This document shows, piece after piece, positions 1-11,532 of a stretch of 64,000 nucleotides of DNA. Position 1 is the stretch's first letter. Every line of letters begins with the position of its first letter. The position numbers and the translations under genes are program-made. Source of the stretch: Marasmius tenuissimus (taxonomy: Eukaryota > Basidiomycota > Agaricomycetes > Agaricales > Marasmiaceae). A model generated the notes under the pieces. It was not told where the DNA came from. It ran no database searches and saw only the letters and a program-made list of their open reading frames with translations. The stretch spans positions 4,179,644-4,243,643 of the forward strand of contig JAQOTA010000054.1 in NCBI GenBank assembly GCA_029532415.1. The letters are read 5' to 3'.

Positions 1-1409
1 ATATTATCTGAAATTCAGTTTTGTAAGTTATCTCGATCAAAGGATTTGTCCACTGCAGGATTGGATACTTACAGAGATCTTCAATATTCAACGTCTCGTA
101 AATTCAAGCTGCAAGTCATCAGACTTACACCCCAGTGGTAGCTTCGTGATGATTCCACGTGAGTATGTCGGAGGATACTCGAGATCATCTGGTAGTGCTG
201 GTAAAGGGTGACTCTCGAGCAACATAAGGAAGCCTTTGACGATTAGTTTGCCACTTTGGAAGGTTGTGAGAAGATTCAATTTCCTGGCCTGAGTCTGACT
301 TGAAAGATCAGTACACTTTTCTCAGGACTTCCGTTGCAACTCTGAGGGTCTGGAGGCTCAAGTACTCGACACCTGGAGGCAGAAGTTAGCGGAAGGCTGA
401 AGCGCTTCTGATACGATTTTGAGGGTGCCACCGGGCCGGAGAGGAATGAAAGCAGTTTAGTGCCGACGGAGCGCTGAAATTATGTAACCCCTCATACTCT
501 TCCTCTTACCCTCTCTTACCCTCATCAGAATCTTCTTGAGCACTCTCCAGTACGAAGTAACACGCTCAAGCCAAATACGTTCATGAGGACTTGCTGGGGT
601 AGCAGCAGAGCGGTGATAAAAGATTTGAACAACGACTTGTACCGAGGCGCCAAAGTTCCGGGGAAACCAGAAGTTCACCCAAGTGCAGCGCGCCCTGGTC
701 TTGTTCAACGCTAAAACTATTGAATGGACATGGAAAGGATAGAATACGACCGTAAAGGCTCAGGGCTTTCAAATGACAGAGTTCAATCTCATGGGTGTCG
801 ATGCGTCGACTGTGAATGCATTTCGGAGAATTGTGATTGCTGAGGTCGGTTCATTGCTTGGTTGACTTAGTTCGGATGGCAAACTGAGTTTTCTTATTCA
901 AGATACCTTCAGTTGCAACAGAACCTATACTCCTAACACGACTCATTCGAGACGAAGCATTAGCACATCGAACGAGTATCATAGCAGACCTATGTGAGCG
1001 CGCACTGTGAAGAGTGTTTCGTTGGGACAAGGACTCCGCAGTCGTGTGATGATATCCTGCCTGATTCAGAACCCTGTAAGGACTCGTTGCCTTTCGGCGT
1101 ATAATGTATTAGAGTTTGATGAACCTTTCTCAACCATTATGATTAATTGGCACCGGAAGATTGCTTTGTACTAATATGCTTACTACACTGATATGTGCCT
1201 TCACCGAAACAGAATAGACACACGTCTTATTAAATTGGCTGTATATAAGGTCGTTCGGTAGCCTGCATAGATGGCTATCCGAAACATGTTGATAGGAATT
1301 CACCTTTGCGCAATCAGTCGCCCATTCAGAAGCTAGGTATATTTCTTCAAACTCTTCTATCGTGGAGCAGGTAAGCCCAAATCTAGTATGCATCGCGCAT
1401 ATGCAAACC
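1..1409. other. Intergenic or degraded DNA without a supported gene
   Basis: No reading frame here has an ATG start, splice sites and a recognisable domain together. Between about 580 and 780 on the minus strand a short leucine-rich stretch resembles the repeat part of an F-box/LRR protein, so a decayed fragment is possible. That likeness is weak and I do not call a gene. Confidence 0.4.
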
Positions 1410-1958
1410 TCAACGTTTGCTGGATTTCACCTCAGCCAAACCAAACCGAAGGAGCGCCTACAATACGGGAAGGATGAGTCCGGGTCCTTCGTAAAAGGGA
1501 GAGAGAAAAGAAGAACGAACCTTGATAGCCTCAACATTCGCCCCGACGACTTCACGCAATTTCTTCCCATCTTTGAATAAGATGAATGTCGGGATCTGCG
1601 TAAGTACCAGCATCAGCATCAACGCCATCAACAGGGCGATGTATGTATGTGAGTGTTACTTACCGACCGAACACCCCCTTCCCCCTCTGCTATAGCCTCC
1701 GATATGTCTTGATGTTCATCTGCTTCGACTTTGTAGAACTCGATCCCTTGGTATTCTTCCGAGTTTGAGAGATCTTCGTAGATGGGGGCGATGGCTTTGC
1801 ATGGTGGACACCATTCTGCCCAAAAGTCGATGACGATTGGGTGTCCGGAGTTTATCTGAATTGTTATTAGTACCTCAACTTTACTTGTGAAGGGTATCAA
1901 TTGAAACGCGTACGATCTTTGTGAAGGCTTCTTGTGATTCGAGTGGGTGAACAGGCAT
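1410..1958 (-). CDS. Thioredoxin with CPPC active site
   Basis: A cytosolic-type thioredoxin, a dithiol carrier that reduces disulfides in target proteins and is itself reduced by thioredoxin reductase. Four exons give a clean 119-residue protein: 1958-1914, 1855-1664, 1595-1521 and 1457-1410, all with GT donors and AG acceptors. The fold motifs are visible in order: [13 protein letters not shown] near residue 22, [12 protein letters not shown], then [12 protein letters not shown] with the cis-proline, and a short C-terminal helix. The length is close to the usual 105-110 plus a small tail. The active site reads W-C-P-P-C instead of the family's usual W-C-G-P-C, which may alter redox potential or partner choice. 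The start is the only ATG in frame ahead of the first donor. A second thioredoxin gene with similar structure lies at 22475-23099 on the same strand. Confidence 0.9.
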
Positions 1959-2904
1959 GGTAATAGTATGGGAAGGGAAGGGAAAGGAGTTTGACAGTGG
2001 AAAGTCGACGACGGGGTAGGAGTTTATAAGTAGGTTCTCGAGAGATGGAAATCGCCATCATGATTCAATCATCAATGAAGACACGTCGAAACCGCAGGGA
2101 TCCTATCGTAACTGTTCCCATTCATTGGATTGCGGTGCGGAGGAAATGATACGAACGACTGAATTAGCCAGCTTGGACTGGCTGAGGGGTAAACCTTGTC
2201 AGAGGAGTCGTAGTGTGTCAAGGATCGAGTTCTGGGCCATCAGAGCAGTGAAAGACTGAACGTAGGCATGTCAGGAATAGTGTTGGCGCAGCGCGGTGTA
2301 CTATACCTAATGTGTTCAGGTATTCAGCGGTCGGTCAATAAACAACTGGGCTACTGGTCTCGCCTTCCCGTCCCTCGATTCTCCTACGAGTACGGATAGG
2401 TGGATAATCCTGGGTCCTTGGCCTTAGTTGTGTCCCCGTAATGCGGGAGACGGTGCGACCAGGGACGTGCAATTGCAACCCGCCCCAAAGCTGGACAGAC
2501 TGATTATTGTCTGCGGCGGGAACAGTTTAGCTGTCTGGTATCTGAGGTGGGTATCATATTACACACCGATATCAACCTATGGCAGTTCAGATCGAGCATT
2601 ATTTCCCATTACTGTCGCGACACATGCTCTGTTTCCACGCAAAGACAACTTCTGGATTGCTAGGATGTGCATCACGTCGCCTTGGATTCTGAGAGGCACG
2701 ATGAAGGCGCAGTTGCAATTGTTGCAGTTGATTTCGTTGCGCTCATGGGCTAGAACTTGAACAAGGTACAAGGTAAGTAGCAATCGTAAGCGCCCGTTGG
2801 TCCTGATGGTGGTCACCAGCCAAGCAATGCGCGTCAAAAAAACTCCCACGACCCTTTTACACGTCTCCCATCACCATCACAGGCTCTCGTCGTCGCCGCC
2901 CACG
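1959..2904. other. Divergent intergenic region
   Basis: This region separates the thioredoxin (minus strand) from the beta-COP gene (plus strand) and must hold both promoters. Short open frames are present but none has a recognisable domain or a plausible splice pattern. No TATA box or repeat stands out. Confidence 0.5.
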
Positions 2905-5900
2905 ATGAGCTCCTCAGATCCTAACTGTTACACCGTCGTTTTTGACTCTACAGTTGACTATCCTTCTGCTCAAGAACTACGCCAGTCTCTGGAGAAAGGC
3001 ACAGATGAAGCCAAAATTGACACGTTGCGCAAGATCATTGTTTCTACGATCAATGGCAATCCTCAGGTATGTCTTCATAAGTCGAACTCTGGACGATTTT
3101 ACTGAGAATATCGCTCTCCAGCCGACCCTGATTATGCCTATCATCCAATTCGTGATGCCGTCGCGGAATAAGCAGCTAAAAAAGTTGTTGCACTTCTACT
3201 GGGAGGTCTGCCCAAAATATGACGAGAATGGGAAGCTGAAGCAGGAGATGATTCTTGTCGTGTACGTGGTCGTGAATATCTCTGGATTATATGCGAAAAT
3301 CTGACATTCGACTCTCGATAGTAACGCCATACGAAATGACCTGGTGAGCAGTAGCCCAATTTTACCTCGCAAAGGCCAATCTCTCAACGTCGAGAAAACA
3401 GCAACATCCAAACGAATACATACGCGGTGCAACCCTTCGATTCCTACAAAAAATTGCCAAAGACGCAGAGCTCCTCGAACCTCTCATTCCTACATGTCGA
3501 TCTTGCCTTGAACACAGACACTCATACGTCCGCAAAAATGCAGTCTTTGCCGTGTACAACATCTATCGGGAATTCGAAAATCTCATTCCGGACGCACCAG
3601 AACTTATGATGACCTTCCTTGCTGCGGAAACCGATTCGACGTGTAAGCGCAACGCTTTCGTGTTTTTGGCCAACTGTGCTTTGCCAAAGGCAGTCGAATG
3701 GATCGCTTCGGTGTCGGAGAGCATACCGTCGATGGACGAACAGCTACAGCTCAGCATAATCGAGGTTATCAGATTGGACTGCAAGAACGATTCGACTAAT
3801 CGCGTATGTCGTTGCCTTTCCTCCTTCAATATCGCGTAGCTGATCTATTTCATTCCAGGCAAGATACATCAGAACAATATTCGAGCTTTTGAACGTGCCT
3901 TCGCATGCCGTCAAGTACGAGGCCGCGACAACACTAACGATGTTGACTCAGAATCCAGCTGCTGTCAAAGGTGCGATCAAGCCATCCCTAGTAGTGTTCA
4001 CGGGGTATTCACAGTCATTTCCAGCTTCTGCCTCATGCCTGATCCAGCTCGTGATCAAGGAATCTGACAACAACGTCAAGCTCATCGTCCTCGATCGCTT
4101 AGATGGCCTCCGCGCAAAACACGGACACGTTCTCGACGGCCTGATCATGGACATCCTACAGACTCTTTCCAAGTACGCCAACCCTCCCAGTCTTTACTAT
4201 CCGCCTAGGGGGCAGACCCACTGACTCTCACCCACAGCTCAGACATGGACGTCCGTCGTAAAGCCATCTCTATCGTCCTCAGCATGACCACCAGCCGCAA
4301 CGTTGAAGAAGTCGTCTTATTCCTGAAGAAACAGCTCCTCAAGACCCAAGAAGCCGAGTTCGAAAAAGCCTCCGAATACCGCCAACTCCTCATTCAGTGT
4401 ATCCACGTCACAGCGATCAAGTTCTCCGAAGTTGCTGCTAGCGTCGTCCACGCGTTGCTCGAGTTCCTTGGGGAACCCAGTACGGTCCCTTCAGGGTCGA
4501 CGTCTGGGTCTACGTCTGCTTCGGCGTTGGATGTTGTAGCGTTTATTAGGGAGGTGGTGGAGAAGTTCCCTAAATTGAGGCCTTCGATTCTTACGAGGCT
4601 TACGCAAACGTTGGGAGAGATTCGGAGTGGGAAGGTGTTCCGGGGGGTGTTGTGGATATTGGGAGAGTATGTGGAGGATGTCGAGTTGATCAGGGAGGCA
4701 TTGAGTGAGATTAGGAGGTGTGTTGGTGATGTGCCGATTGTTCCTCAGGAGGACGCACAGGCGGAGGATGGAGGAGGGGAGGGGGATGCGGAGTTGACGG
4801 AGAAGGAGAAGGCTGAGAAGAAGGAGAAGACGAAGCCGAAGGTTTTGGCGGATGGGACGTATGCTACGGAGACGGCGTTTACGGCTAGTCCGAGCCAGGC
4901 GAAGATGAGTGCTAGTCTTGGGTCGAGGACACCGTTGAGGAGTGAGTTGTCTGTGCTGGTGTTAGTGCGCTGTTGGGCTGATCTTGTTGTCTTTCCCCCC
5001 CCCCCCTTAGCGCTTATATTGGGAGGCGACTTCTTCACTGGTTCGGTATTGTCATCCGCGTTGACGAAGCTGGTCCTGCGGTACCATGGGAAGGCCGCAG
5101 GAGAGTCGAACATGATTCGTGCCGAGGTGAGTCACTCCGTGCCTCTATTTTCGACTTTTGCTGACCACCACTACACGCACTTAGGCTATGCTCATAATGA
5201 CCTCTATCATCCGTGTCGGTCAAAGTCGCCTGGTCAGCGTCCCGATCGACGAAGATTCGAACGAACGTATTATGAACTGCTTGCAAACTCTCAGCGAGCT
5301 CCAGGAGGTTCAGATCGTCCATGAGATATTCTTGGATGATACGAAGAAGGCGTTTGAGAGGATGCTTACGTCGCAGGAGGTTCGTTGACTCCCAATCACC
5401 CCACCTATAATTAGTTGCTTACGACGCTCTTGGTAGAAACGGGCGGCTGAGAAGAAGGAAGCCGAGTCGGTGAAGAAGGTTGCTGTTCAGGTTGACGATT
5501 TGTTGTCATTCAGACAGTTCTCGAAGAAGGCTGAGGATGCTATCGACGTGAGTCTTTCTTGCTGCCCCGTCCCCTTCTTTGGGATGTTGGTTGATGTTGG
5601 ATTACAGTACGATGAAGACGTTGGGAAAGCGACTGGTGCTGGAGAAGTTCAGGAAGACTTCATGTCCAACCTGAGTAGGATCACTCAGCTTACTGGTGAG
5701 CGCCTTTGGTGCATTCCTGGTGTTAGTGGTCATTGTTCTCACCGTTTCCCGTGCAGGTTTCTCCGACCCCATATACGTCGAGGCATTCGTCAAGATGCAC
5801 GGCTTCGATATCATGCTCGGTAGAGTTCCTTTGTCGTTCTAGGAAGACCTTTCACGACTAAGATTCCTTACTTCCAGACGTCCTCCTCGTCAACCAAACA

Positions 5901-6783
5901 CCCAACACCCTCCAAAACCTCTGTCTAGACTTTGCCACCCTCGGTGACCTCAAAATCGTCGAACGGCCCTCAGTCTATACCATTGGCCCTCACGGTTTCC
6001 AGAGTATCAAAGCCACGATCAAGGTCTCGTCGACGGAGACCGGGGTCATATTTGGTAGCATCCTGTGGGAGGGGCAGAACATGTCGGAGGCTTGTGTGAT
6101 CTTAAACGACATCCATATTGATATTATGGACTATATCAAGCCGGCGTATTGCAAGGAGACTCAGGTGAGCTGTCTGTCTTGTTGCGTTTTGAAGATACGA
6201 AGGTACTGACCTGGCGCGTTCTGTTTTGTAGTTCCGCAGTATGTGGACTGAGTTTGAGTGGGAGAATAGGGTGAATGTGAATAGCTCGTTGTCGTGAGTG
6301 TCTCCTTATTTTCCTTTTTCCTTTTTATTGGTACATGCTGACTCTCCCTCCCCCCCTCTCTGTAGTGAACCGCGAGAGTACCTGCAGCACGTCATGAAGG
6401 CCACTAACATGTCGTGTCTAACGCCTGAGGGTGCTCTGTCCGGAGACTGCAACTTCTTGTCTGCGAACATGTATGCTCGTAGCTTATTCGGTCAGTATCT
6501 TTCTCTTCGGCATAGCCTCTGTTTCCTTCCCGCTGATGTTGCTTTCTTTGTTTTCGGTGCAGGCGAGGACGCTCTAGCCAACTTGAGTATAGAACGGACG
6601 GATGCGGGAACTATCACCGGACATGTTAGGATTCGTAGCAAGACGCAGGGTATCGCGCTTTCTCTGGGTGATAGGATTACGATGGGTATGTTTTTTTGGG
6701 TTTCTATTCGTTGAATGCCTCGTGTTTTTCTGACTTTCTCCGCCATTTTAGCTCAAAAGGATAGCAAACCGCTTTCTGTGTAG
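2905..6783 (+). CDS. SEC26: Coatomer subunit beta (beta-COP)
   Basis: Beta-COP is a core subunit of the COPI coat, which forms on Golgi membranes with Arf1-GTP and drives retrograde Golgi-to-ER vesicle transport. The N-terminus contains HEAT/adaptin-type helices, with blocks such as [33 protein letters not shown] and [16 protein letters not shown] low-complexity acidic/lysine linker follows near 4750-4850. The appendage domain contains [51 protein letters not shown] and [14 protein letters not shown], and the gene ends [16 protein letters not shown]. These match beta-COP of animals and yeasts along its whole length. At least a dozen short introns interrupt it, and exon 3 (3322-3343) is only 22 nt. 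The ATG at 2905 opens [13 protein letters not shown], typical of the family. The gene appears intact and single-copy in the window. Confidence 0.95.
4995..5006 (+). repeat. Run of twelve C in a beta-COP intron
   Basis: Twelve consecutive cytosines form the pyrimidine tract directly before the acceptor TTAG at 5007-5010. The next exon starts at 5011 with the expected LILGGDFF reading. The tract is likely to vary in length between strains and may be a sequencing weak point. Confidence 0.85.
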
Positions 6784-7209
6784 ATCATTGGGTGTGTTGT
6801 CGTTGCGAAGTAGATGTTTTTTAATGTTATCTTTTTTTTCTGTTGTGGACACGATGTTGCGTGGGGATTTTCTATGTTGTTGGAGAGAAACAAAGCGATT
6901 CTCGATATCTTGGAGTCGGAAAGTCGAGCAAGGTAATGATGGTGCGGAAGCGGAAAGGGTGGCGGTTCATGAGCTGACGGAGGTTGCTCCACGCTTGGAT
7001 GTATAGGTGGAGTTTCGGTCAGTTCCTCATGAAGGTCGCCGAACGATTCTAGTCGACGTGCAAGTCAATAGGCGGATATATGTTCACTTCGATCGTGAAG
7101 TTCAGAAGTATCGGTGTCCGAAGCCACTATGTACAGGGCGATTCTGATATAAGTCAAACAGTGGTCAAGAAAGGGAACGTGCAAAAGAGAGCAAAAAGTA
7201 TGTGCGCAT
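6784..7209. other. Convergent intergenic region
   Basis: This is the shared 3' flank of beta-COP (plus) and the RG-rich gene (minus). T-rich stretches at about 6820-6840 would suit polyadenylation. No gene or repeat was seen. Confidence 0.5.
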
Positions 7210-8620
7210 CTACTCATCAAACTTGCTCAAAAATTCTACAGGAAGACAACTCTCCCGACTGATCCTTTCCACCACATCCAATTTCCCATCCCGACAGATC
7301 AGACTCAGCCTCCCATTCGTAATGACGAGTCTCTTGATATCCTCCAAAACCCTCCTCAACTTCAAAAGCGCCGGTTTGACTCTGGCTTCGGCAGCTTTCA
7401 ACTCTGGAGAGGATGCGGCCATCTTTTTCTGCACCTGTTCAAAGTTTCCCCGATCGTGAACGCCCAAGAAGAGGTGGGGAGTTTGGGCGATGGACATTTG
7501 AAGTACGATTTCGTCCCACTTGACACGGCCGGTGTTAAGTTTTTTGACTGAGGCGGTTTTGAGCTCTGCGATGGACTCTTGGGGGACGACGGTACCGGCT
7601 TTTTGGAGGAGGAGCGTGGTATCGCCGGAAGATACTCGTTGAGTCTCCGCCGTCGTGGTTTGTATGGACGTTCTCTGCAGAGCGGCCGTGATATCGTCGA
7701 TTCCAGATCCGCGTTGTGCTGCCAGAGGGCTCCTACTCGGACCAGGGGCTGGGCGATAGGCGTCAACTTCGGAACGGACCACCATGTTTAGGCCGCCAAA
7801 GTTCTGCCAGTGTCAAGTAAGTAAGGAAAGACGTTACGAGTTGAACTCCACGTACATAATGAACCACCCGATGATGACCGGTGCTGCCTTCACATCCCTT
7901 CGCAGGCTTCGTCGACGCTTCCTCAAAGTTGTGTCCAAAAGTTCCGGAAAATATGGGATATTCCTTCGTATGCTTCTCCCAGCGAGTGAACAAAATCGTC
8001 TTCTTCCCGGCTAGCTGGAGATCGATGCGGAAGTCCCGGTCAGCGTCACCCTGGATCCAGCGTAGGAGTTTTCGAAGTCCGTTACGGTCTGTGATTATGT
8101 CGACGGAGGACCAGTCGAAGGGTTTGGCTTCGTTTGCGTGGTGGAAGTCGACGGAAGCTATGAGTGGAAGGAGCGGGGAAGCTGGGATTCTGAAACCGTT
8201 TTGGTCGACGAAGCATTCTGAGGTGTCTTCCACAACAATATATGGGGTACTTTTATCCAACCATTCGGGGGGTGACCCTGTCCCAGAGAATCGAGTAAGA
8301 TTCGTGTTTTGGCTCCTGTACTGGGAAGATTGGACGTTACCTGGAACGAGAATAGTACGCTGAGATCCTTCTCGATTGAGCCAATTGTAAGAACCGATGT
8401 ACTGAACGTTGGTAACATCCGCAGTGAGACCGGTCGCGGTTGTGGGAGGCGTCAGAGTTTAGATAGGTCGATCGAGTCGGAGGCCTTCTGTGATGTCTCG
8501 AGCAGGGACAGATGGTGGCCTGCTGGGGGTAGAGGGGGGACCTCCCCGACTGCCCCTGCCCCTGCCCCCTCCCCCTCGACCACGATATGGTCTGTTGCTA
8601 CTGCCGCGATATCCGGACAT
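7210..8620 (-). CDS. Conserved fungal protein with RG-rich N-terminus, frame broken by one TAA
   Basis: The ATG at 8620 opens MSGYRGSSNRPYRGRGGGG, an arginine-glycine-rich head of the sort that binds RNA. A conserved fungal domain follows: QYIGSYNWLNREGSQRTILV, GSPPEW, VEDTSECFVDQNGFRIP, SSVDIITDRNGLRKLLRWI, STGHHRVVHY, NFGGLNMVVRSEVDAY. Two introns are clear, including one of 54 bp that joins VPG to SPPEW. The C-terminus ends VEFLSKFDE at 7210. I recall relatives carrying the database label geranylgeranyl pyrophosphate synthetase, but no DDxxD prenyltransferase motif is visible, so I assign no enzyme activity. Codon 54 (8461-8459) is TAA, in frame with both the head and the conserved domain. 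Only a poor donor (GTCCCT) paired with the acceptor before TACATC could splice it out. The gene may therefore be a young pseudogene, or its true first exon lies elsewhere. Confidence 0.65.
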
Positions 8621-9131
8621 TCCTAAAAGTGTTGTGGTCGAGTTTTGAGCAAGGAGGAGCAGGGCGTAAGAGGGAGCGTGACAATGCACTCCGATATAGG
8701 GTGGGGCTTATATACAGAAAATTCAGTTAGAGTTCAATCGATCAGCTCGCAGTATTCCGCAGTGTTTGAACTCTAATTGCACGGGGAACGAAGGTTAGAT
8801 CGATTTCCAAGTCTTCTCAACTTCCGCGACAGGAAAGTTCATGATCAGAACCGTCTACTTACCGCTGCGGAGAAAAATAAAGTTTTGCCTGCGGAGTCTT
8901 TGTTTGTTCTTCACCACCAAATTTCAGACGTGATGTGTGTTTAGATAATCGACTCTCTTGGATGCGGGTGGAAGTTGAGTGGGAGCGGGAGAGTAATGCG
9001 GTTCGGCAAATGCCGACCTAGGTCCCTTCTCATATTGAAAGAATGTTCACACGCGTGCACAACTTCCAACATGCCAGGTGCCTACGAAGCCGATGATATA
9101 GGGCTCAATACGAGCAGGTGCGCGAAAGTCG
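8621..9131. other. Intergenic region
   Basis: Upstream flank of the RG-rich gene and downstream flank of the first F-box gene. No domain, repeat or RNA gene was recognised. Confidence 0.5.
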
Positions 9132-11155
9132 TCCATGAACAAGGAAACCCTGTGACGGATTCGGTATCGGAGAATGTGCATTCGCCCACATCAAGTCGGA
9201 GAGTAGGCATAAGTGGTACGATAATCACGACAGTCAGTAGTCCCTATTTTGGAACACGTCCACTCTGAGGCTAAATCCCGGCGCGACGTTCCTCAGGCTA
9301 TCAAGAGCCTCCAGTTCTATCGATGGCATCAGCCCGTCCTCGCTCCTTCGAGTATGATTTAGGTATTCGATGACCAAGCACAAGTTCCGGCCCTGCAAGG
9401 GATCTGGTGCACTCCCCAATGTCGAGGATGTTGAGATAGCGTTTACGAGATGATCGATGTCAAATTCCGTCCCGAAATAAATCAATGTAAGGTCTGTAAG
9501 CTGGGTATGGTACGGAAGGGATGAGGAGGAGCTCGGTTCATGGTTCATGAGTACAAGCTCGAAAAGTTGGTGGAGAAAAGCCTCCGTAAATATCCGACTA
9601 CAGGAAGGCATGAACACTCCGGAGATTACCGTTTCCTCGATGCAAAGGGACTTGAGCCTGGGGAACAGTTGTAGGATATCAAGACCTGGACCTGAAAATG
9701 CGCCAATTCGGAGGTGAGTGATGGTGCAGGAGGAACGTTCTAGGAATTCGGTAAAGTGTGGATGGTTCCACTGGTTCTCTGCTTTGTCGGAGGGAAGAAG
9801 GAGAGTGAGAAGACGTGGAAATGTGAAGTGTCGCAGGGTATATGGAGCGTCTGTGGAGTGTTCCAGGGCCAGATATTCCAACATAACGAGAGAGATAGGG
9901 TTGGGCGCCTCGGACTCAATTTCTGAATCGTCTGTAATCCTGACAGAGGTAATACGGAGTTCCTTCAATTCTGGAGTTCCTCTTAGCATCTCAACGAGCG
10001 AGAGGGTATCGATGGTCGATATCTGTAGGTTCGTAATCTGCCTCCACGGGAGACTGAGCCGACTCCATTGCTGCACCAGGGGCGGGACGTTTAATTCGAG
10101 TGATGTGAGCAGGGGACAGCTCTCGAAGCCCTGAAGAAGGGATTGAGGATCCGGAGAAATCTGCAGGAGCAGGCAACAAATCGGCGGGGCTAACGTTAGC
10201 CTTTCGAGGGAAAGCGGCGGTGGTCGACAAAGCCGCGCGAAAGACGGATGGTCAAGCTGAGAGAGTGAACATCTGCTGAAGTCGAAGTCAACATCTCTCC
10301 ATCGCTCCTTCATTTCGGCAACTGAATCCATCAAATCCATCATGTTGTGAGACCACGTCTCATCCAAGTCGACCAGACCGAGAGATAGGTTCAACGGGGC
10401 CGCCTCTGACCGTGCCAAGAATAATCGAACCGCTCGCACAAGTCGAGGGAGATATGTTCCAAACTCTTTTGGCCCGGTCGCGGCCTCACCGAGCCATCCA
10501 ATTGTATCGAAACCGATATTTGCCCATAGGGATGGTGTAGAAAGGATGATTTCTCTCCAGCGACCACACACTGAGGCCAATTCCAGTATTTCAGGAGCTT
10601 CCTCTATCGCAAGCCACGTTGGGATACAGATACAAGTGAAGATCCTAGTCAATAGCTCCGGTGGGAGTCGGTGGATCGGGGAGAGTAGGGAACGGATGCT
10701 GGCTATTGAGGTTTTCAGGTTAACACCGAGTCCATCTAAGCCGTCAAGTTGGCTCGGTTCCTCCGCTTGTTCACTCAATTTGCCTTCCAATATCTGGGAA
10801 ATAAAAATCCTCCTTGATGGAGACATTGTATTGCGAGACATGTTCTGAACCTCAGATGCTAGAGTAGCTGAGAAGCATTCGAACTGTGTGAGGGCGTTGA
10901 AGTTCATGGCTTTTCCTATCACTTGAATGTTACAAGACTCAGGGGGAGATACTAGGGTTGAGAACTTGCCTAGATACTCCAGCGTCGAAAAGTTGAAATC
11001 GATAAGGAAACGGTGAAGCTGGTCGTAGTCACAAAGGTAAACTGCCGGACCTCTGTACCCCCGCCGGCAGTTGAAGTTCTCACGCCCGTTTTGGTTCTTT
11101 AGCAAGTCGCGATGTAACATGTTCATTGGGCTCTTCGTTCTCTATCACAACTCCT
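9132..11155. repeat. Tandem duplication unit, copy 1 (F-box gene)
   Basis: Copy 1 of an approximately 2-kb direct duplication; the other copy is 11533-13625. Similarity is not limited to coding DNA. The 3' flanks share the 20-base block CGGTATCGGAGAATGTGCAT (from about 9162 and 11560). The 5' flanks share a stretch ending near TTCTCTATCACAAC and TTCTCAACCACAAC. The borders are estimated by eye. Confidence 0.8.
9234..10907 (-). CDS. F-box/leucine-rich protein, tandem copy 1
   Basis: A single-exon gene for a 557-residue protein. The F-box is SPIHRLPPELLTRIFTCICI, followed by LASVCGRWREIILSTPSLWA; in the known family this part binds Skp1 and docks the protein in an SCF ubiquitin ligase. A long leucine-rich region follows, probably the substrate-binding part, with repeats such as LTSLELNVPPL, ITNLQISTIDTLSL, LEYLALEHS and LKSLCIEETVI. 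The start at 10907 was chosen because that Met is conserved in the tandem copy. The frame stays open upstream to an ATG at 11126, and the duplicated DNA upstream also matches, so a longer N-terminus is not excluded. It is strongly similar to the copy at 11715-13406. Such proteins are greatly expanded in Agaricomycetes, and the target cannot be deduced. Confidence 0.85.
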   Translation of the reverse strand: MNFNALTQFECFSATLASEVQNMSRNTMSPSRRIFISQILEGKLSEQAEEPSQLDGLDGLGVNLKTSIASIRSLLSPIHRLPPELLTRIFTCICIPTWLAIEEAPEILELASVCGRWREIILSTPSLWANIGFDTIGWLGEAATGPKEFGTYLPRLVRAVRLFLARSEAAPLNLSLGLVDLDETWSHNMMDLMDSVAEMKERWRDVDFDFSRCSLSQLDHPSFARLCRPPPLSLERLTLAPPICCLLLQISPDPQSLLQGFESCPLLTSLELNVPPLVQQWSRLSLPWRQITNLQISTIDTLSLVEMLRGTPELKELRITSVRITDDSEIESEAPNPISLVMLEYLALEHSTDAPYTLRHFTFPRLLTLLLPSDKAENQWNHPHFTEFLERSSCTITHLRIGAFSGPGLDILQLFPRLKSLCIEETVISGVFMPSCSRIFTEAFLHQLFELVLMNHEPSSSSSLPYHTQLTDLTLIYFGTEFDIDHLVNAISTSSTLGSAPDPLQGRNLCLVIEYLNHTRRSEDGLMPSIELEALDSLRNVAPGFSLRVDVFQNRDY

Positions 11156-11195
11156 CAGTACTCGTTTGGGTCCAATATTCCTGAACATCTCTATG

Positions 11196-11424
11196 TCACA
11201 CTGCAGGCAATGCGGGATCGTGTCGCTGTAAACCGAGTTCAACTCTGTTTAGGCTCGGTTTCCACCAAGTTTACCACGAATTGGCTGCATGTCCCACTTC
11301 ACGTGACTTTTTCCTGCATGAGGCGAAGGCATGGACAACTTGCAGTAAACTTGGTGGAAACCGAGCCTAAACAGAGTTTACCTCGGTTCATGGTGACAAG
11401 AGCCTACTTTGCCTGCAGTGTCAC
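11196..11424. repeat. Long inverted repeat (hairpin-forming)
   Basis: Two arms of about 80 bp face each other around a loop of 70 bp (11275-11344). The inner 34 bp (11241-11274 and 11345-11378) are perfectly complementary. The match extends outward with scattered mismatches through AACCGAG and ACTGCAGGCAA to about 11197 and 11424. It lies between the two F-box duplication units. No target duplication was identified, so it may be a fold-back element, a MITE, or a source of hairpin RNA. Confidence 0.9.
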
Positions 11425-11532
11425 CGTTACTCTGGTTCTATATCAGAATCTTACTACTGTGACACACGTACAGGTCGAGTTTGCTATAAACTCGATGCCA
11501 CGAACGGGTCCGTTAAAGTCGAAGTCACGTCA

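Noticed and set aside
457..772. Two overlapping minus-strand frames with leucine-rich or aromatic segments
   Set aside because: Neither has an ATG, and no exon joins or F-box could be found; at best this is a decayed LRR fragment.
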